From assembly GCA_023159155.1 (NCBI GenBank), contig JAJNNX010000115.1, forward strand, positions 1 through 21,154: a stretch of DNA of 21,154 nucleotides, written 5' to 3'. This DNA comes from Ustulina deusta (lineage: Eukaryota; Ascomycota; Sordariomycetes; Xylariales; Xylariaceae). The first letter of the stretch is position 1, and each line of letters opens with the position of its first letter. The translations under genes and the position numbers were made by a program. Below are positions 1 through 10,359 of the stretch, one piece after another. The notes beneath the pieces were generated by a model. It searched no databases, had not been told where the DNA came from, and worked only from the letters and a program-made list of their open reading frames with translations.

Positions 1-1860
1 CCGACAGTTTTAATATATTATAGCTTTTTATTTTTATAATAAAATTATTTTACTAAGTTAGTATATATTTATATATTTTTTTAATACTTTTAGTTTATAA
101 AATAAATCTAGTTTTTTTTATTTTAAAATTTTTAGCTTGTTTTATACTAACTATTATTTATAAACATATAATTAATTTTTAATTGTTTTATTTAAAGTTT
201 TTTTTAAAATAATATTATATTTTAAGTAAAAAACTATATATGCTAATATTTTTTATTCAAACTTATTATATTAGATTTAATATATATTATTTATTAATAA
301 TTTTTTGTTTTATTACTGTTTTTTTTTTAGCTTTTTGGGCTAATAAATAATAATTATTAAATATTAAGTTAAAAAACTACTTATTATAGCTATATATTTA
401 TAATTTTAATTCATTATTATTTTAATAATAATATTTTATAAATATCATAAATAGTAAAAAATATAGCTAATATTATTATTTTTAACTTTATTACTAAGCT
501 TATAAAATTAAACTTTTTATATATTTTTATTAGTAACTAAAAACAAAAATTATTATTTTTTAAATTTTATTATTTTTTGTTTTTACTATACTTTGCTACT
601 ATATTAGGAGCTCTTATTTTATTTTTAATTTTTATAAATTATTAAATAAAAATAACAAATATTAGTAATATAAAGTTACTTTTCTTATATTACAAGTATT
701 GCTTATTTGCTTTTTGCTTTTTATTTTTTTTGTTTGCTACTTATTAGCTTTAGCTTGTTTTAAGCAAAAAAAAGCTGGCAGTTCTTATTTTTATTATTTT
801 TATATCTTTTTATATATTTATTATAAGTAGTAAAAAAAAATAGTTATTTTAATAAAAACTTGCTACTTGCTTTTTAATTAAAAAATAGTAAAAGCTATAC
901 TTTTTTAAACAATTTATTATAATTATTATATTATATATTATTATTTAGTATAATATAATAGTTTATATAAAATTACCTTATTTATTAGCTAAATATATAT
1001 AGTTTTTTTTAAAATAATAAGTTTTATAGTATTGTTTTAAAAAGTACTACTTAGATAAATAAAAGTTTTTTTTATTTTAAAAAAAACGCAAAAAATATTT
1101 TTCAGCTTTATTTAAAAAAAAACAAGTTTTAAGCTAATTTTTTTACTTAATTAATATCAAAGTAGTCCTTATAAAAATTACTATAAATTTAGTAACATTT
1201 TATATATTAGTATATCTTTTTATAATAAAAATAGTTATATATCTGCTTTTATAAAACTATTAAATATTTTGATTTAACTTATACTTTATCGCTATTTTTT
1301 ATATAAAAAACCTTACGTAAAAACTAATAAACTTTTTAGGTTATTAAAAAAGTTTTTTTTTAAGTTATTAGTAAAAAGTTTATTAGTAAAACAATAGCTT
1401 TTTTGTTAAATATTTCTTAAATAAGAATTATTTTTAGAATTATTAGTGCTAAATTATTAAAAAATTTGTTAAGATTTATAATTTATTATTAAAAAAAAAA
1501 TTATTATAAAACTATTTAATTTTATAATAAAATAATTAATATAGCCCGTTAAATCTTTTTATATTGATAAAAAATAAAAACAATCGAATTATTTATAGTA
1601 GTAAGCTATTTATTTAGTTTTTATTTAATAATTTAAAATATTAGTTACTAAATTTTTTAAAAGCTGCTTATTAAAAAGCTAGCTTTTTATAAAGTTTTTT
1701 ATAACTTTTTTAATACTATATAGCTAATAAGCTACGCTAATACTATTTAAAAAAAAGCAAAGTTAGTTAATATATAAAAAGATTTAGCTAAATAGCGAAA
1801 AAATATTGTTTATTAACTAATTTAAAAAAAAAAAAAAAGATTTTGCAAAAAGAAAATCTT
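1..1860. repeat. T-rich hypermutated desert
   Basis: No gene is recognisable here. The plus strand is strikingly T-rich and the dinucleotide TA dominates, while C and G occur mainly in short words such as AGCT and GCTA. All six frames are dense in stops. This is what an old repeat looks like after many rounds of RIP, and the T excess suggests the original coding strand, if there was one, was the minus strand. That orientation is inference from composition only. One structured item, a 16-bp inverted repeat near 1323-1387, is listed separately. Confidence 0.6.
1323..1387. repeat. 16-bp perfect inverted repeat
   Basis: ACTAATAAACTTTTTA at 1323-1338 is the exact reverse complement of 1372-1387, with a 33-bp spacer. 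Neither arm extends by a further base on either side. Short AT-only inverted repeats are expected in DNA this biased, but 16 perfect pairs including two G/C pairs is longer than most seen here. It could be a foldback remnant or chance. No function is claimed. Confidence 0.6.
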
Positions 1861-1885
1861 TGTAGCTATATAGCTATTAATATCT

Positions 1886-2000
1886 ACTAACGCGGAGTTC
1901 TAACGCACTTTTCTAACGTATTTCTATAAAAGGTTCTATAAGTTCTAGCAGAAGTTCAGAACTTCTATTAATCGGCAAAGCTCTTAAAGTTAGCCTTGCC
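1886..2000. repeat. Less mutated island with 13-bp periodic repeat and palindrome
   Basis: This short island has much higher G+C than both flanks. The word TAACG recurs at 1888, 1901 and 1914, exactly 13 bp apart, inside three imperfect 13-bp units (two of them begin TCTAACG). Further on, AGAAGTTC at 1950-1957 and GAACTTCT at 1959-1966 form a perfect 17-bp palindrome around a single central A. It may be the end of a transposon or LTR, since terminal regions often carry such short repeats and the composition changes on both sides. No open frame of note is present. Confidence 0.45.
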
Positions 2001-5000
2001 TATAATATTTAAAATATATATTAAAAAATTTAATAGTAATGAATATATTAATAATATATATTAATATTATATTATAGAAAAATATAAATATTAAAAAAAT
2101 TTATAATATATTATTAAAAGAAAAATAAAAAATAATATTTAAAGAATAATAGTTAATAATTATTAAAAAACAAACTAATAAAATAGTATATAACAAAAAA
2201 ATAAATTATAATTATAAACTAGATTGCAAAGAAAAATTAAATTAATTGCTATTTAAAATAAGCTTAGTTATAACTAAATTAAACATAAATTAAATATATA
2301 AAATATAAAAAACAAAAAATAATAATATAATTATAAAAAGTTAATGATTAATTTAATTTATTAAAAAGATATTATATATAATAATATAAATATTTTAATA
2401 TATTTACATTAAATTTAAAATATTACAAATATAAACTAAAAATGTTTATAAAACTTAAAATAAGCTTATTTCTTTATAATTATTATAAAAATTTAATTTT
2501 TTTATAACTATAAAATTATTAAAAAAAACTATAAAACTTAAGTTTAAGATTATAAAAATATTATATTATATATATTAAAAATATTTTAGTTATAAGTAAA
2601 TAATCTTAAAATAAACTAAAATATAAACTAATTTTAATAAATATACTAAAAAATTTAACTATTAAAAAAACTAAAAAAAAAAACTTAAGTATCTAAAAAA
2701 ATAAAAATTGCAATATATATATTTATTAAAATCTTAAACTAAAGGTTAATATTAAAATACTAAATAAATATAAAAATTTAGCGATTTATTAAAAAAAAGA
2801 TTTAATATAAAAACAATAATTTATAACAAAATTTACCAAAAAATATATAACTATTAATATTATTTATTAAATTATTAATTTTATAAATATTAAAAAAACC
2901 AAAAAACTAAATAAAAATTAAATAAAGATTATATATTAACTATAAAATATAAACTTAAAAATAAAAGGTTTATAAAACTTTTATTAAGAATTAAAAACTT
3001 AAAAATAAATAATAAAAAATAAAATAGTTTATAATATTAAATTTGCTAAATATATTTACTGAATTAAAATTATATTAAAAGACAAATAAAAATAACTTTT
3101 AAATATTATATAAATTATTTAAATATTTAATAATATTTACTTTTATTAATATATTAGTAAATTTTTAAACAAAAATTATAAAATATATTATAAAAATTTA
3201 TTAATTAAATTGTTATAATATATTTTAATAATAGTTTAATTTATTTAAAAATATTAAATTATTAACATATTTAAAAAAAGCAAATTTTATAAACAAAAAA
3301 TAATTTTTTTTAAATTTATAATAATATTAAAAAGAATATAAATTTAAAAATTGAAAGATTTTAGTAATAAAAAATTAACTAGTATTTAAATTAATGAATA
3401 ATATAAAAATATTTAGTTATTTATAAACTATTTTAAAGCTTTATAAAAGATTTTAAAAGAATTATAGTATTTTTTATAAACTTAATAAAAAATTTAAACG
3501 TTTTAATAATCAAAAAAAATAAAAAATATTTAATGAAATAAAAAATTAATAATAAATAATTTAGTAATACAGTTATTAAATCTAAATAAAAAGTTTAAAA
3601 TTAAAATTAATATATAATAATATAATAAGCAATTAACTAAATTATATAATAAAAATAAAAAACTATATTTAATAATATTTTTTTTTAAAAATTTTAAAAC
3701 TTATAATAAACTATTTTTTATAATAAAAATTTATAGCTATATTATAAATATTTAAAAATAAAAATATTATTTATATAAACTAAAATAATTAATAAAAATT
3801 TTATTATTTTTGTAATAATAAATTAGTAAACAAGCAATAAATGAATAAGCAAAGTTTTTATTTTAGTTTAATTTTAAAATTTTTATATTAAAAGATTATA
3901 TATAAAATAGAGATATCTAAATTAATAAAGCAACTATAAACAAAATAATAAAAAAAGTTCTAATATTTTTATAGCAAAATTAAAATTAAATATTATATTT
4001 AGTAATATAATAAACTATAATAAATAAATATAAAATTAATTTAAAAATATAAAAAAAATCTAAAAGTTTAGAAATAATATAAATAACTAATTTATAAAAA
4101 TAAAACTATATATATTATAATTAATATTATATATTACTAAAATTTTAAAAAAATTAAAAAACTTATAAATATAATATATTAAAACAATAAAAATATTAAG
4201 CATAAATTATATGAATTAATATAAATAATTAAACTATTAAATAAAACTAACAAATTATTATATTTAATTTATTATAAAATTACTCAAATTAAAAAACTAA
4301 TAATAAAAATAAAATGTATTTTATTTAATTATTATAAATAATTTATAAAATATAAAAATTTTATATTATATAAACAAATAAATCTTTTAAAATTTAGTTT
4401 ATATAATTATAAAATATATTTTTAAATAAATATAAATTTTTTAAAAAATTATTATAAATTAAAAATATAATTGCTTTTAAGTTTTAGTAATTTTTGATAA
4501 AACTTTAAAAAATTAAGCATAAAATATTAATAGTTTATTATTTAAAATAATTAATATTTAAATCATATTTTTAATATTTTTAATAAGCAGCAAACTAACT
4601 AAATTAAATTATTATTATTATTAAAATATATTATAATAATTTAAATAATAAATTTATAAAAATATTACTATTTAAACAAACTATACTTTAAATTTAAATA
4701 ATAAATAAATTATAATTTTTAAAATTTTAGTACTAAAAAATAAATATCTAACCTAAAACTTATAAACTTATAATAAATTATAAAATAAATTATTAAAGCT
4801 AATTTTAAAACATAATATTAAAATAAACAACTAAACAAAAACTTAATTTTAAATAAATTAAACTATTTAAAATTAAAAATTAGTTTAAATAAATTATTTT
4901 TAAAGCTATTAAAAAATATAAAAAATATTTAATATTTTATATTTTATTATTAAATTAGTACTAAAAAATATAATATTAAAAATAAAACTTAAAAAAACTA

Positions 5001-5680
5001 AACTAAATATATAATATCAAAAAAATATTAATTTATATTAAAATAAAAAGTTTTAAATATTTAATTAAATAGAAAAATATTTATATATAAAAAATATATA
5101 AAAACTTAAAAAATATTTAAAAATATTAAAACTTTTTTATAGTTTTATTACTAATATTTAATTATTATTTCAAAAAATGATTAACTTCTTAAGCATAAAA
5201 AAATTATGTTATTACATTTAAATTTAAAAAAAAAACTAAAAAAGTTCTAACTTATTTTTTTTTAGTTCTAGTATTTTATTTTTTTAACTAATTTAATTTA
5301 TTTAATTTATTAAAAAACGATAATTTATAATTTATTATTTAAACTTTTATTTTTTTTAAAAAATACTTTTATAAATAAAACAAAACAATTTAAAAAAAAT
5401 TTTATTTGAATTTTATTAAATATAAAAAAGTTATATTTCAGTAAGTTTTTTTTTATTTAAAATATTAATATTTAAATATAATTAATTAAAAAGATCTATA
5501 AAAATATTAGAATTATAAAAAACAAATAATATGAATATATTTTTTATAGCAAAAAATACTATTTTTATTTTATAAAAAAAAATTAATTAAAGCAATAAAA
5601 ACAAAATATAACTTTATATCTAACCTATTTAATCAAAAAAGCTAAAATAAACCTTACTCAATTTTAATAGATTTGGATTT
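2001..5680. repeat. A-rich hypermutated desert
   Basis: About 3.7 kb with almost no G or C, mostly A on the plus strand, and stops in every frame. I could not recover any transposon motif (reverse transcriptase, integrase or transposase) by reading CAA/CAG-to-stop and TGG-to-stop changes backwards. The A excess here is opposite to the T excess of 1-1860, which suggests two different elements, or one kind in opposite orientations, meeting near 1886-2000. The length would fit one RIP-destroyed retrotransposon, but that is inference. Confidence 0.55.
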
Positions 5681-5734
5681 TTTATATATGTTGAATAGTA
5701 TTCCAGGTCAATCGTACGCTATTTATAGGTTACT

Positions 5735-5754
5735 CACCTTAGCTACCTAAGGTG
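5735..5754. other. 8-bp hairpin in the candidate LTR
   Basis: CACCTTAG at 5735-5742 pairs perfectly with CTAAGGTG at 5747-5754 across a four-base loop (CTAC). It is compact, with 4 of 8 pairs G/C, so it could form in RNA. There is no T-run after it that would suggest a bacterial terminator, and none is expected in this setting. Confidence 0.55.
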
Positions 5755-5947
5755 GCCAAGTCAGGTGTTAGCCCATGGCTAGCCTATAGCTAAGGGGCCA
5801 TAGTAGACCTTTTCGTATGAAAGGATATACCAGGCCTTTTTACACCTTTTGATTCCTTTCTTTCTTCTTCCTTTCAATAGGCATTCAAACATAGTACAAT
5901 ATAAATTATAGTGTTCGCCTTACCAGATCTGCTCTTGCATATAGCAC

Positions 5948-5961
5948 TATGTACGTACATA
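5948..5961. other. 14-bp perfect palindrome
   Basis: TATGTACGTACATA reads the same on both strands and lies 22 bp from the right end of the candidate LTR. Its core, GTACGTAC, is a repeated GTAC. It could be a protein-binding site or chance. Nothing else in the sequence decides this. Confidence 0.5.
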
Positions 5962-5983
5962 CTATCCCGGATAGAGCCAACCA

Positions 5984-6630
5984 ATAATATAACTAAATAT
6001 TTTTAAAATTAATAAAAAAACCTAAAAAAACAAAACAAACATAAAAAAAAAAAAATTTTAATATTATAAATTAATAGTATATAAAGCTTATTAAAAAAAT
6101 AAATATAAAGCATAAAAAAAAACTTTTAGTACATAATTAATAAAAAAGATATTAAAAGCTTTAAATTATATATTAAATAAATAAGCTTAAATTATTACTA
6201 AACAAATAAGCTTAGATTACTAGTAAAATATAAGCTTAAATTACTAGTAAAACAAATAAACTAAAAAAAATAAAGTTTAATTAATAAAACTTATATTACA
6301 CAAAAAAATAACTATAAAATTATAATATATTTATTATATTTTATAGCAAATAGTTTCTTTTTTTATTATTTAATCTAAACATATAAATAATTTTTAAAAT
6401 TATTTATATAAAAGTTTTTTTAATAAATATTAAGCAATATAAGCATTAAATCTATTATTACTTTAATTTTTATTAAATAAACGTTATTACTATAATATTA
6501 TAACAAACTACTATATTAGTTTATTTAATATAGCAAAGTTATTATATAAAACAAATCTTTAATTTTTATCTAGTATTTTGTAATAATTATTTGTTATAGT
6601 ATATATAAAAAAAAAGAAATCTTTAGTAGT
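5984..6630. repeat. AT-rich mutated interval
   Basis: AT-rich sequence of the same type as the deserts, with no readable gene. The only structure seen is the three-copy minisatellite at 6181-6255, listed separately. Confidence 0.5.
6181..6255. repeat. Three-copy 24-25 bp tandem repeat
   Basis: The word ATAAGCTTA starts at 6181, 6206 and 6230. Each copy continues with a variant of ATTACTAGTAAAACAA, giving units of 25, 24 and about 25 bp. Copies differ by a few substitutions, one of them A versus G inside the shared word. This is a small minisatellite in otherwise unstructured AT-rich DNA. Confidence 0.65.
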
Positions 6631-6755
6631 CCCAAATAAAAATGTATGTTTATTATACTTCTTGTCCCGTAATCTCCGAGGTCTCCAAAAATGCGTTCTA
6701 TTCTATAACTAAGGACCTGTCTCCTATACGCGCGCACTAGCCCTACTAGACTATT
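6631..6755. other. Short GC-richer island, unidentified
   Basis: About 120 bp of near-normal composition with CG-containing words, including a CGCGCGC run near 6730. I tested it by eye on both strands for a tRNA or 5S fold and found none. It has no useful open frame. It is probably a fragment of a terminal region of some element, or a short single-copy stretch that escaped mutation. Confidence 0.3.
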
Positions 6756-6965
6756 AAAGCTATTAAATTCATAAAATAAATATAAATCTTAAAACAATTT
6801 AAAATTAAAAAATAAAGAAATAAACTTAATATTAAATAAAAACTAAAAATAAATAATATATAAAATTAAAAATATTATTTTAAAAATATATAATTATTTA
6901 TATTAGGAAAGAATTAATATTTATAAATAAAAACTAGCTAAATATAAATAAAGGTTAAAAATTAA
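6756..6965. repeat. AT-rich spacer
   Basis: Two hundred bases of A-rich mutated sequence between two better preserved islands. Nothing recognisable. Confidence 0.4.
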
Positions 6966-7471
6966 AAAATAGAAGTTAGGGCTAGCTAGCTATAGTTTTA
7001 AATTTTTAAAACATAGCAGAGTAAGGCGGCATAGATTAATATCTAGGCCGCGTTAGCTGGTTAACTAGCTCTGCTAACCGGATATAGCTGCAGATAAAAG
7101 AGCGGCTAAAACCAAATAGGAATTAATCAATCAATTAATCAATCGAATACGGGGTAGAAAGAAAAGGTCCACACCTTTTGGAACTAAAGAAACAACTATA
7201 GTAGAGCTTAGATCGATCTCGTATATTAGCCAAGTATAAGTATAGAGAAAAAGAAAGAAACAAAAAGTAAAAAGGACGGACTAGTTAGTTATGTTTTGAT
7301 TCTTTTTAATATAGTAAAGTAGGCCTACCAGATTAAGATATAAAACGTAGTAGTGTTGGATTTAATAGTGGCTAAGTAGTGATGAGAGCCTTAGAGTGGC
7401 TAGTGAGAAGTGCCAGTATAGGGGGTGAGAAAGTATACCTTTAGCTAATGGAACGTTTTGATAGTGTTACA
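6966..7471 (-). repeat. Candidate LTR, minus orientation
   Basis: Read on the minus strand, this island starts at 7471 with TGTAACACTATC, a typical start for fungal Ty3/gypsy LTRs. It continues for about 500 bp with ordinary composition before entering AT-rich DNA near 6966. The inner end is not fixed. It includes a 12-bp unit repeated in tandem (ATTAATCAATC-type, about 7120-7144) and a nested inverted repeat at 7015-7075. It contains no coding motif. No partner LTR is visible in the window, so it is a solo LTR or the end of an element destroyed by mutation. Confidence 0.4.
7015..7075. repeat. Nested inverted repeat
   Basis: AGCAGAG at 7015-7021 is the reverse complement of CTCTGCT at 7069-7075. 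Just inside, TAAGGCGGC at 7022-7030 pairs with GCCGCGTTA at 7047-7055 with one mismatch. The two arm sets are contiguous on the left and separated by a 13-bp bulge on the right, which itself contains GTTAAC. The fold is G/C-rich compared with everything around it. Confidence 0.55.
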
Positions 7472-8563
7472 CTTAATTATATAAAAGATATATATATATA
7501 AAATATAAATATATTATATAAATAAACTGTTTATATGTAATATATAGCAAAATTACTAGTATTAAATCTAATAATCAAAAGTTTTATTAATACTTTATAT
7601 TTTATTACTAGCAAGCTTTTAAATAATATATATAATTACTAGCAATCTATTTAATAAAATATTTTATTTTAAACGCTTTATATATAATAATCAACTACTA
7701 ATAAACTTTTTAATAATATATTAAAATATAAATAATTTATATATATAATAATTAATAATATTTATTAATCCTATTAAACCTAGCTATATAATTTATTATA
7801 ATAACTAAAACTATTTTTAATTTATTTAATAACTTTTTATTATAAAAAAAAACTTTATTATAAACGTTTATAACTATAATTTATAAAATTATATAATATT
7901 TATAAATCAAGCTTTATAGCTTATAAAACCAAAAATACTAATAATTAATAAAATTCTTTTTATTATAAAATATTAATTTTATTAATCTTTTTATTATTAT
8001 ATTTAAAGATTTATCTATAGCTAGAAAGGCCTAATTCTTAGCTACTAAATAAACTTATAATATAGGTTTAAAACATTATAATACCTATTAAACTAAAATA
8101 ATCAAGCTTACTAAATAAATATAAAAAAGAATTTATTTTAACTTTTATTTAATCTATATAAAAATAAACTAAATAATTAATTAGTAATATAATAACTTAA
8201 AAAAACTTAGTACTATTATATAACTAGTTTTTAAGTTTAAATAAAAAAATCAATATATAATATTTGTTAATATATTTGTTAAAAAACATATCATAAATCT
8301 AATTAAGTAAATAAATATATAATTTAAAAAGATTACTAAAATATATTTTAAAAGAAATACTAAAATAAACATATTTAAGCTTATTACTAACTTAAAAAAA
8401 TTTTTCTAAAAAACCTATTTAAATTAAGCTATATTTTTGAAAACTATATATTTTAATATTATAATAAAAAATATTTTAAGCTATTAAACTATAGTTTTTA
8501 AATTATACTAAAAGGTTATTATATTAAATATATTAAAAATTTCTAAAAAAAGTGTATAATTAA
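7472..8563. repeat. AT-rich mutated interval
   Basis: No readable gene. The sequence is TA-dominated with stops in all frames. It may be the 5' part of the element whose BED-finger remnant follows, or the body of the LTR element ending at 7471. The sequence gives no way to choose. Confidence 0.45.
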
Positions 8564-9175
8564 TATTTACTACTAATACTTTCTTTAAAAACATTAAAAA
8601 AAATCAAAAAATCTAAAGATTTTAACATTAATAATAATAGTAATAAAAATAATAATAAAAGCAATAAGTCTGCTAATAACTCTAAATATATTTATTTATT
8701 TATAACTAATAAAAAACAAACTAATAACCGACCTTTTAGTAGTAACCTTAGTAGTAGTGCTAGTACTAACAATAATAGTAATAAAAATAAAACCTTTTTT
8801 ATTAGTAAAAAAAGCCTTAAATATACCTTTACTAAGCATTTTTATATTTATATATATATTGAAACTAAAAAGAAAAACCCTAATATAAAAAACTATATGT
8901 TTTGCTATAATTATTATTAAAAAGCGGTCTATTAATATATATTTTTAAAACTTAAGCCTAAAAAATAAATGCTTAACTTAATAATCCAATAGATTACCTA
9001 CTAGTAATTAAAATATAATAAAAACACTTAGTATACTTTTAAAAAAAATAAAAAAAAATAAATATGGGCTAAAAAAGTAGTAGTTCTTATATTATAAAAA
9101 ACTAGTAAACTTTTTACTAGCTAAAAAAGTACTTAATATTATATTAACTAAAGGAATAAACACTAAAAAATAATA
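8564..9175 (+). pseudogene. Remnant of a BED-finger (hAT-like) transposase N-terminus
   Basis: A frame without stops runs from 8564 to 8917 (118 codons), which is exceptional here. Its only ATG is at 8897, so it is not a gene as it stands. The first part is low-complexity, rich in Asn, Ser and Lys, as is common before a BED zinc finger. Then comes Lys-His-Phe-Tyr, a Lys/Asn/Pro linker and Met-Phe-Cys-Tyr-Asn-Tyr-Tyr. The Tyr codons (TAT) could be mutated Cys (TGT), giving the expected Cys-x2-Cys. At 9000-9008 the codons Thr-Ser-Asn, followed one base out of frame by Leu-Lys-Tyr, resemble the end of a BED finger, where His follows. Beyond this the frame continues with TAA/TAG stops and no catalytic domain. 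Assignment to hAT is inference from the finger type. Confidence 0.4.
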
Positions 9176-9194
9176 ATAAACCTATTAAAATATT

Positions 9195-9208
9195 TTAATA
9201 AGATCTAT

Positions 9209-9240
<32 letters not shown>

Positions 9241-9720
9241 TACTTTACAATTAATTATAATCATTAAATCTTAATAATAGTTTTATTAGCAAAAAAAGAA
9301 TATGTTTAAAAAAGCTTATTATTTATAATATATAAATAGATTTATAATATTGCTTATAATTTATTATAATTATTAAATATTATTAAACGTTTTATTATAT
9401 AAAAAAAAAAGCTTTTATAAAACTTATAACTTATAATATTAAAATATATATAAAGATTTATTTAAATAAAAAATTCTTTTTTATAAAACTTATTATATAT
9501 AACGCTTAAATATATTTAATAATATTATTTTATAACTAATTATAACTATGAAATCTTAATAAAAACTTTATTAGCAAAAAAAAAATACTTTAAAAAAATG
9601 CTTATTATATATAATATATAAATATACTTAGCAAACTAATAAAATTAATATCTATTTAAAGCATTATACTATAATTTATTATAGCTACTAAACACTATTT
9701 AAAAGTTTTATAATACTGCT
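9195..9720. repeat. Imperfect direct duplication, 285-315 bp apart
   Basis: A segment of about 150 bp occurs twice in direct orientation. TTATTAGCAAAAAA starts at 9283 and again at 9568 (offset 285), and the preceding TAATTATAA words keep the same offset. Further on, TATAATTTATTATA at 9355 matches 9670 (offset 315), so the second copy has about 30 extra bases. Similarity is high but degraded by scattered A/G and C/T differences. It is either a tandem duplication inside the mutated element or two related element ends side by side. Confidence 0.6.
9214..9241. repeat. (AT)n microsatellite
   Basis: An uninterrupted AT dinucleotide run of about 27 bases at the start of the first copy of the direct duplication. 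The second copy lacks this run, so the expansion happened after the duplication or was never shared. Confidence 0.85.
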
Positions 9721-9728
9721 ATAAGTTA

Positions 9729-9835
9729 TAGCTGGCTGGCTGGCTGGCCTACTGACCCCTTATTGATAAGGGAACCTATGGGTGGCACGGGCCACCCATT
9801 GCGCACACAACCATCCAACCATATATATATAAATC
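9729..9835. repeat. GC-rich island with TGGC repeat and two hairpins, possible LTR U3
   Basis: The island opens with four copies of the tetranucleotide GGCT/GGCC (from about 9732). Two perfect stem-loops follow: CCCTTAT at 9757-9763 with ATAAGGG at 9766-9772, and ATGGGTGGC at 9778-9786 with GCCACCCAT at 9791-9799. A CATATATATAAAT stretch at about 9820-9833 resembles a TATA box, and a long T-run follows at 9866-9879. The order (structured GC-rich segment, TATA-like box, then transcribed leader) and the position upstream of the gypsy Gag frame would suit an LTR promoter. I could not fix LTR ends or find a partner copy. Confidence 0.35.
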
Positions 9836-10359
9836 TCTTTATATATTATTTATATTTAGTTTCCTTTTTTTTTTTTTATCTTATAATTAATATATATTTA
9901 GAACCCTAACTAGAAGCCTTGCTTTTTAAAAGAATACTTGCTATAATAATTATAAGATTTATATAACTCTAAAAAAGCTTGAGAAGCTTTATATTTTATT
10001 TGAACAATTAATGCTAGGCTAACTTTTGACTTTAGCTTTTAAAAAACTAATTATATCTTCCGACCAACCCTACTAATTAACGCTAAAGCTAAAATCCCTA
10101 GTTAGAACAACAAATTATAAACCCTAAATAAAACTTACTGCTAATAGCGCGTGATAATAACCCTAATATAAATAACCTAAACCTTTTATAAAGTGACCTA
10201 GCTGGCAAACTATTATTAGCGCCTATTAATAAAGCAGTACGTTTTAACCTTGCAAGCCTTATGGACCTATACTTGTATCCCAATAAAATTTTTATAATTA
10301 ATATAAGTAGACGCTTGTCTAGGGCTACGCCGATATATATACTAGCCAAATCTTATATT
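9836..10359. other. Leader region upstream of gypsy Gag
   Basis: About 520 bp of intermediate composition between the hairpin island and the recognisable retrotransposon coding region. It holds CCCTAA-type words and AGAC-GCTT-GTCT, a small hairpin at about 10310-10321. An open frame of 83 codons on the minus strand (10098-10349) has no recognisable domain and I do not accept it as a gene. The stretch probably contains the rest of the 5' LTR, the primer-binding site and untranslated leader of the gypsy element. None of these could be pinned to a base. Confidence 0.3.

Larger units (their letters stand above)
5689..5983. repeat. Candidate solo LTR, little mutated
   Basis: This island of ordinary composition lies in extreme AT-rich DNA. 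It begins TGTTGAATAG and can be read to end at GAGCCAACCA, so the ends fit the TG...CA rule of LTRs. The flanking 5-mers are ATATA and ATAAT, which is at best a degraded target duplication. Inside are an 8-bp hairpin (5735-5742 with 5747-5754), a pyrimidine tract (about 5850-5875) and a perfect 14-bp palindrome at 5948-5961. No second copy is visible in the window and no open frame is convincing, so a solo LTR or a short non-autonomous element is the best guess. Confidence 0.35.

Noticed and set aside
1950..1966. Heat-shock-element-like arrangement of GAA and TTC words.
   Set aside because: The GAA and TTC words are one base apart rather than two, so the element does not fit the nGAAnnTTCn spacing.
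2001..5680. A copia-type retrotransposon in the A-rich desert next to the candidate LTR at 5689.
   Set aside because: No integrase, reverse transcriptase or primer-binding motif could be recovered even when stops and Tyr, Asn and Lys codons were read as mutated. The link rests on proximity alone.
6631..6755. Possible tRNA or 5S RNA gene in a GC-richer island.
   Set aside because: No cloverleaf, no T-loop consensus and no A/B box arrangement could be found on either strand.
9757..9799. Rho-independent terminators.
   Set aside because: The hairpins are not followed by a T-run, and the setting is eukaryotic.
10098..10349. An 83-codon open frame on the minus strand starting Met-Ala-Ser-Ile-Tyr.
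   Set aside because: It lies in the leader of the plus-strand gypsy element, has no recognisable domain, is dominated by Leu, Ile and Arg, and is explained by the relative lack of stops in a less mutated stretch.
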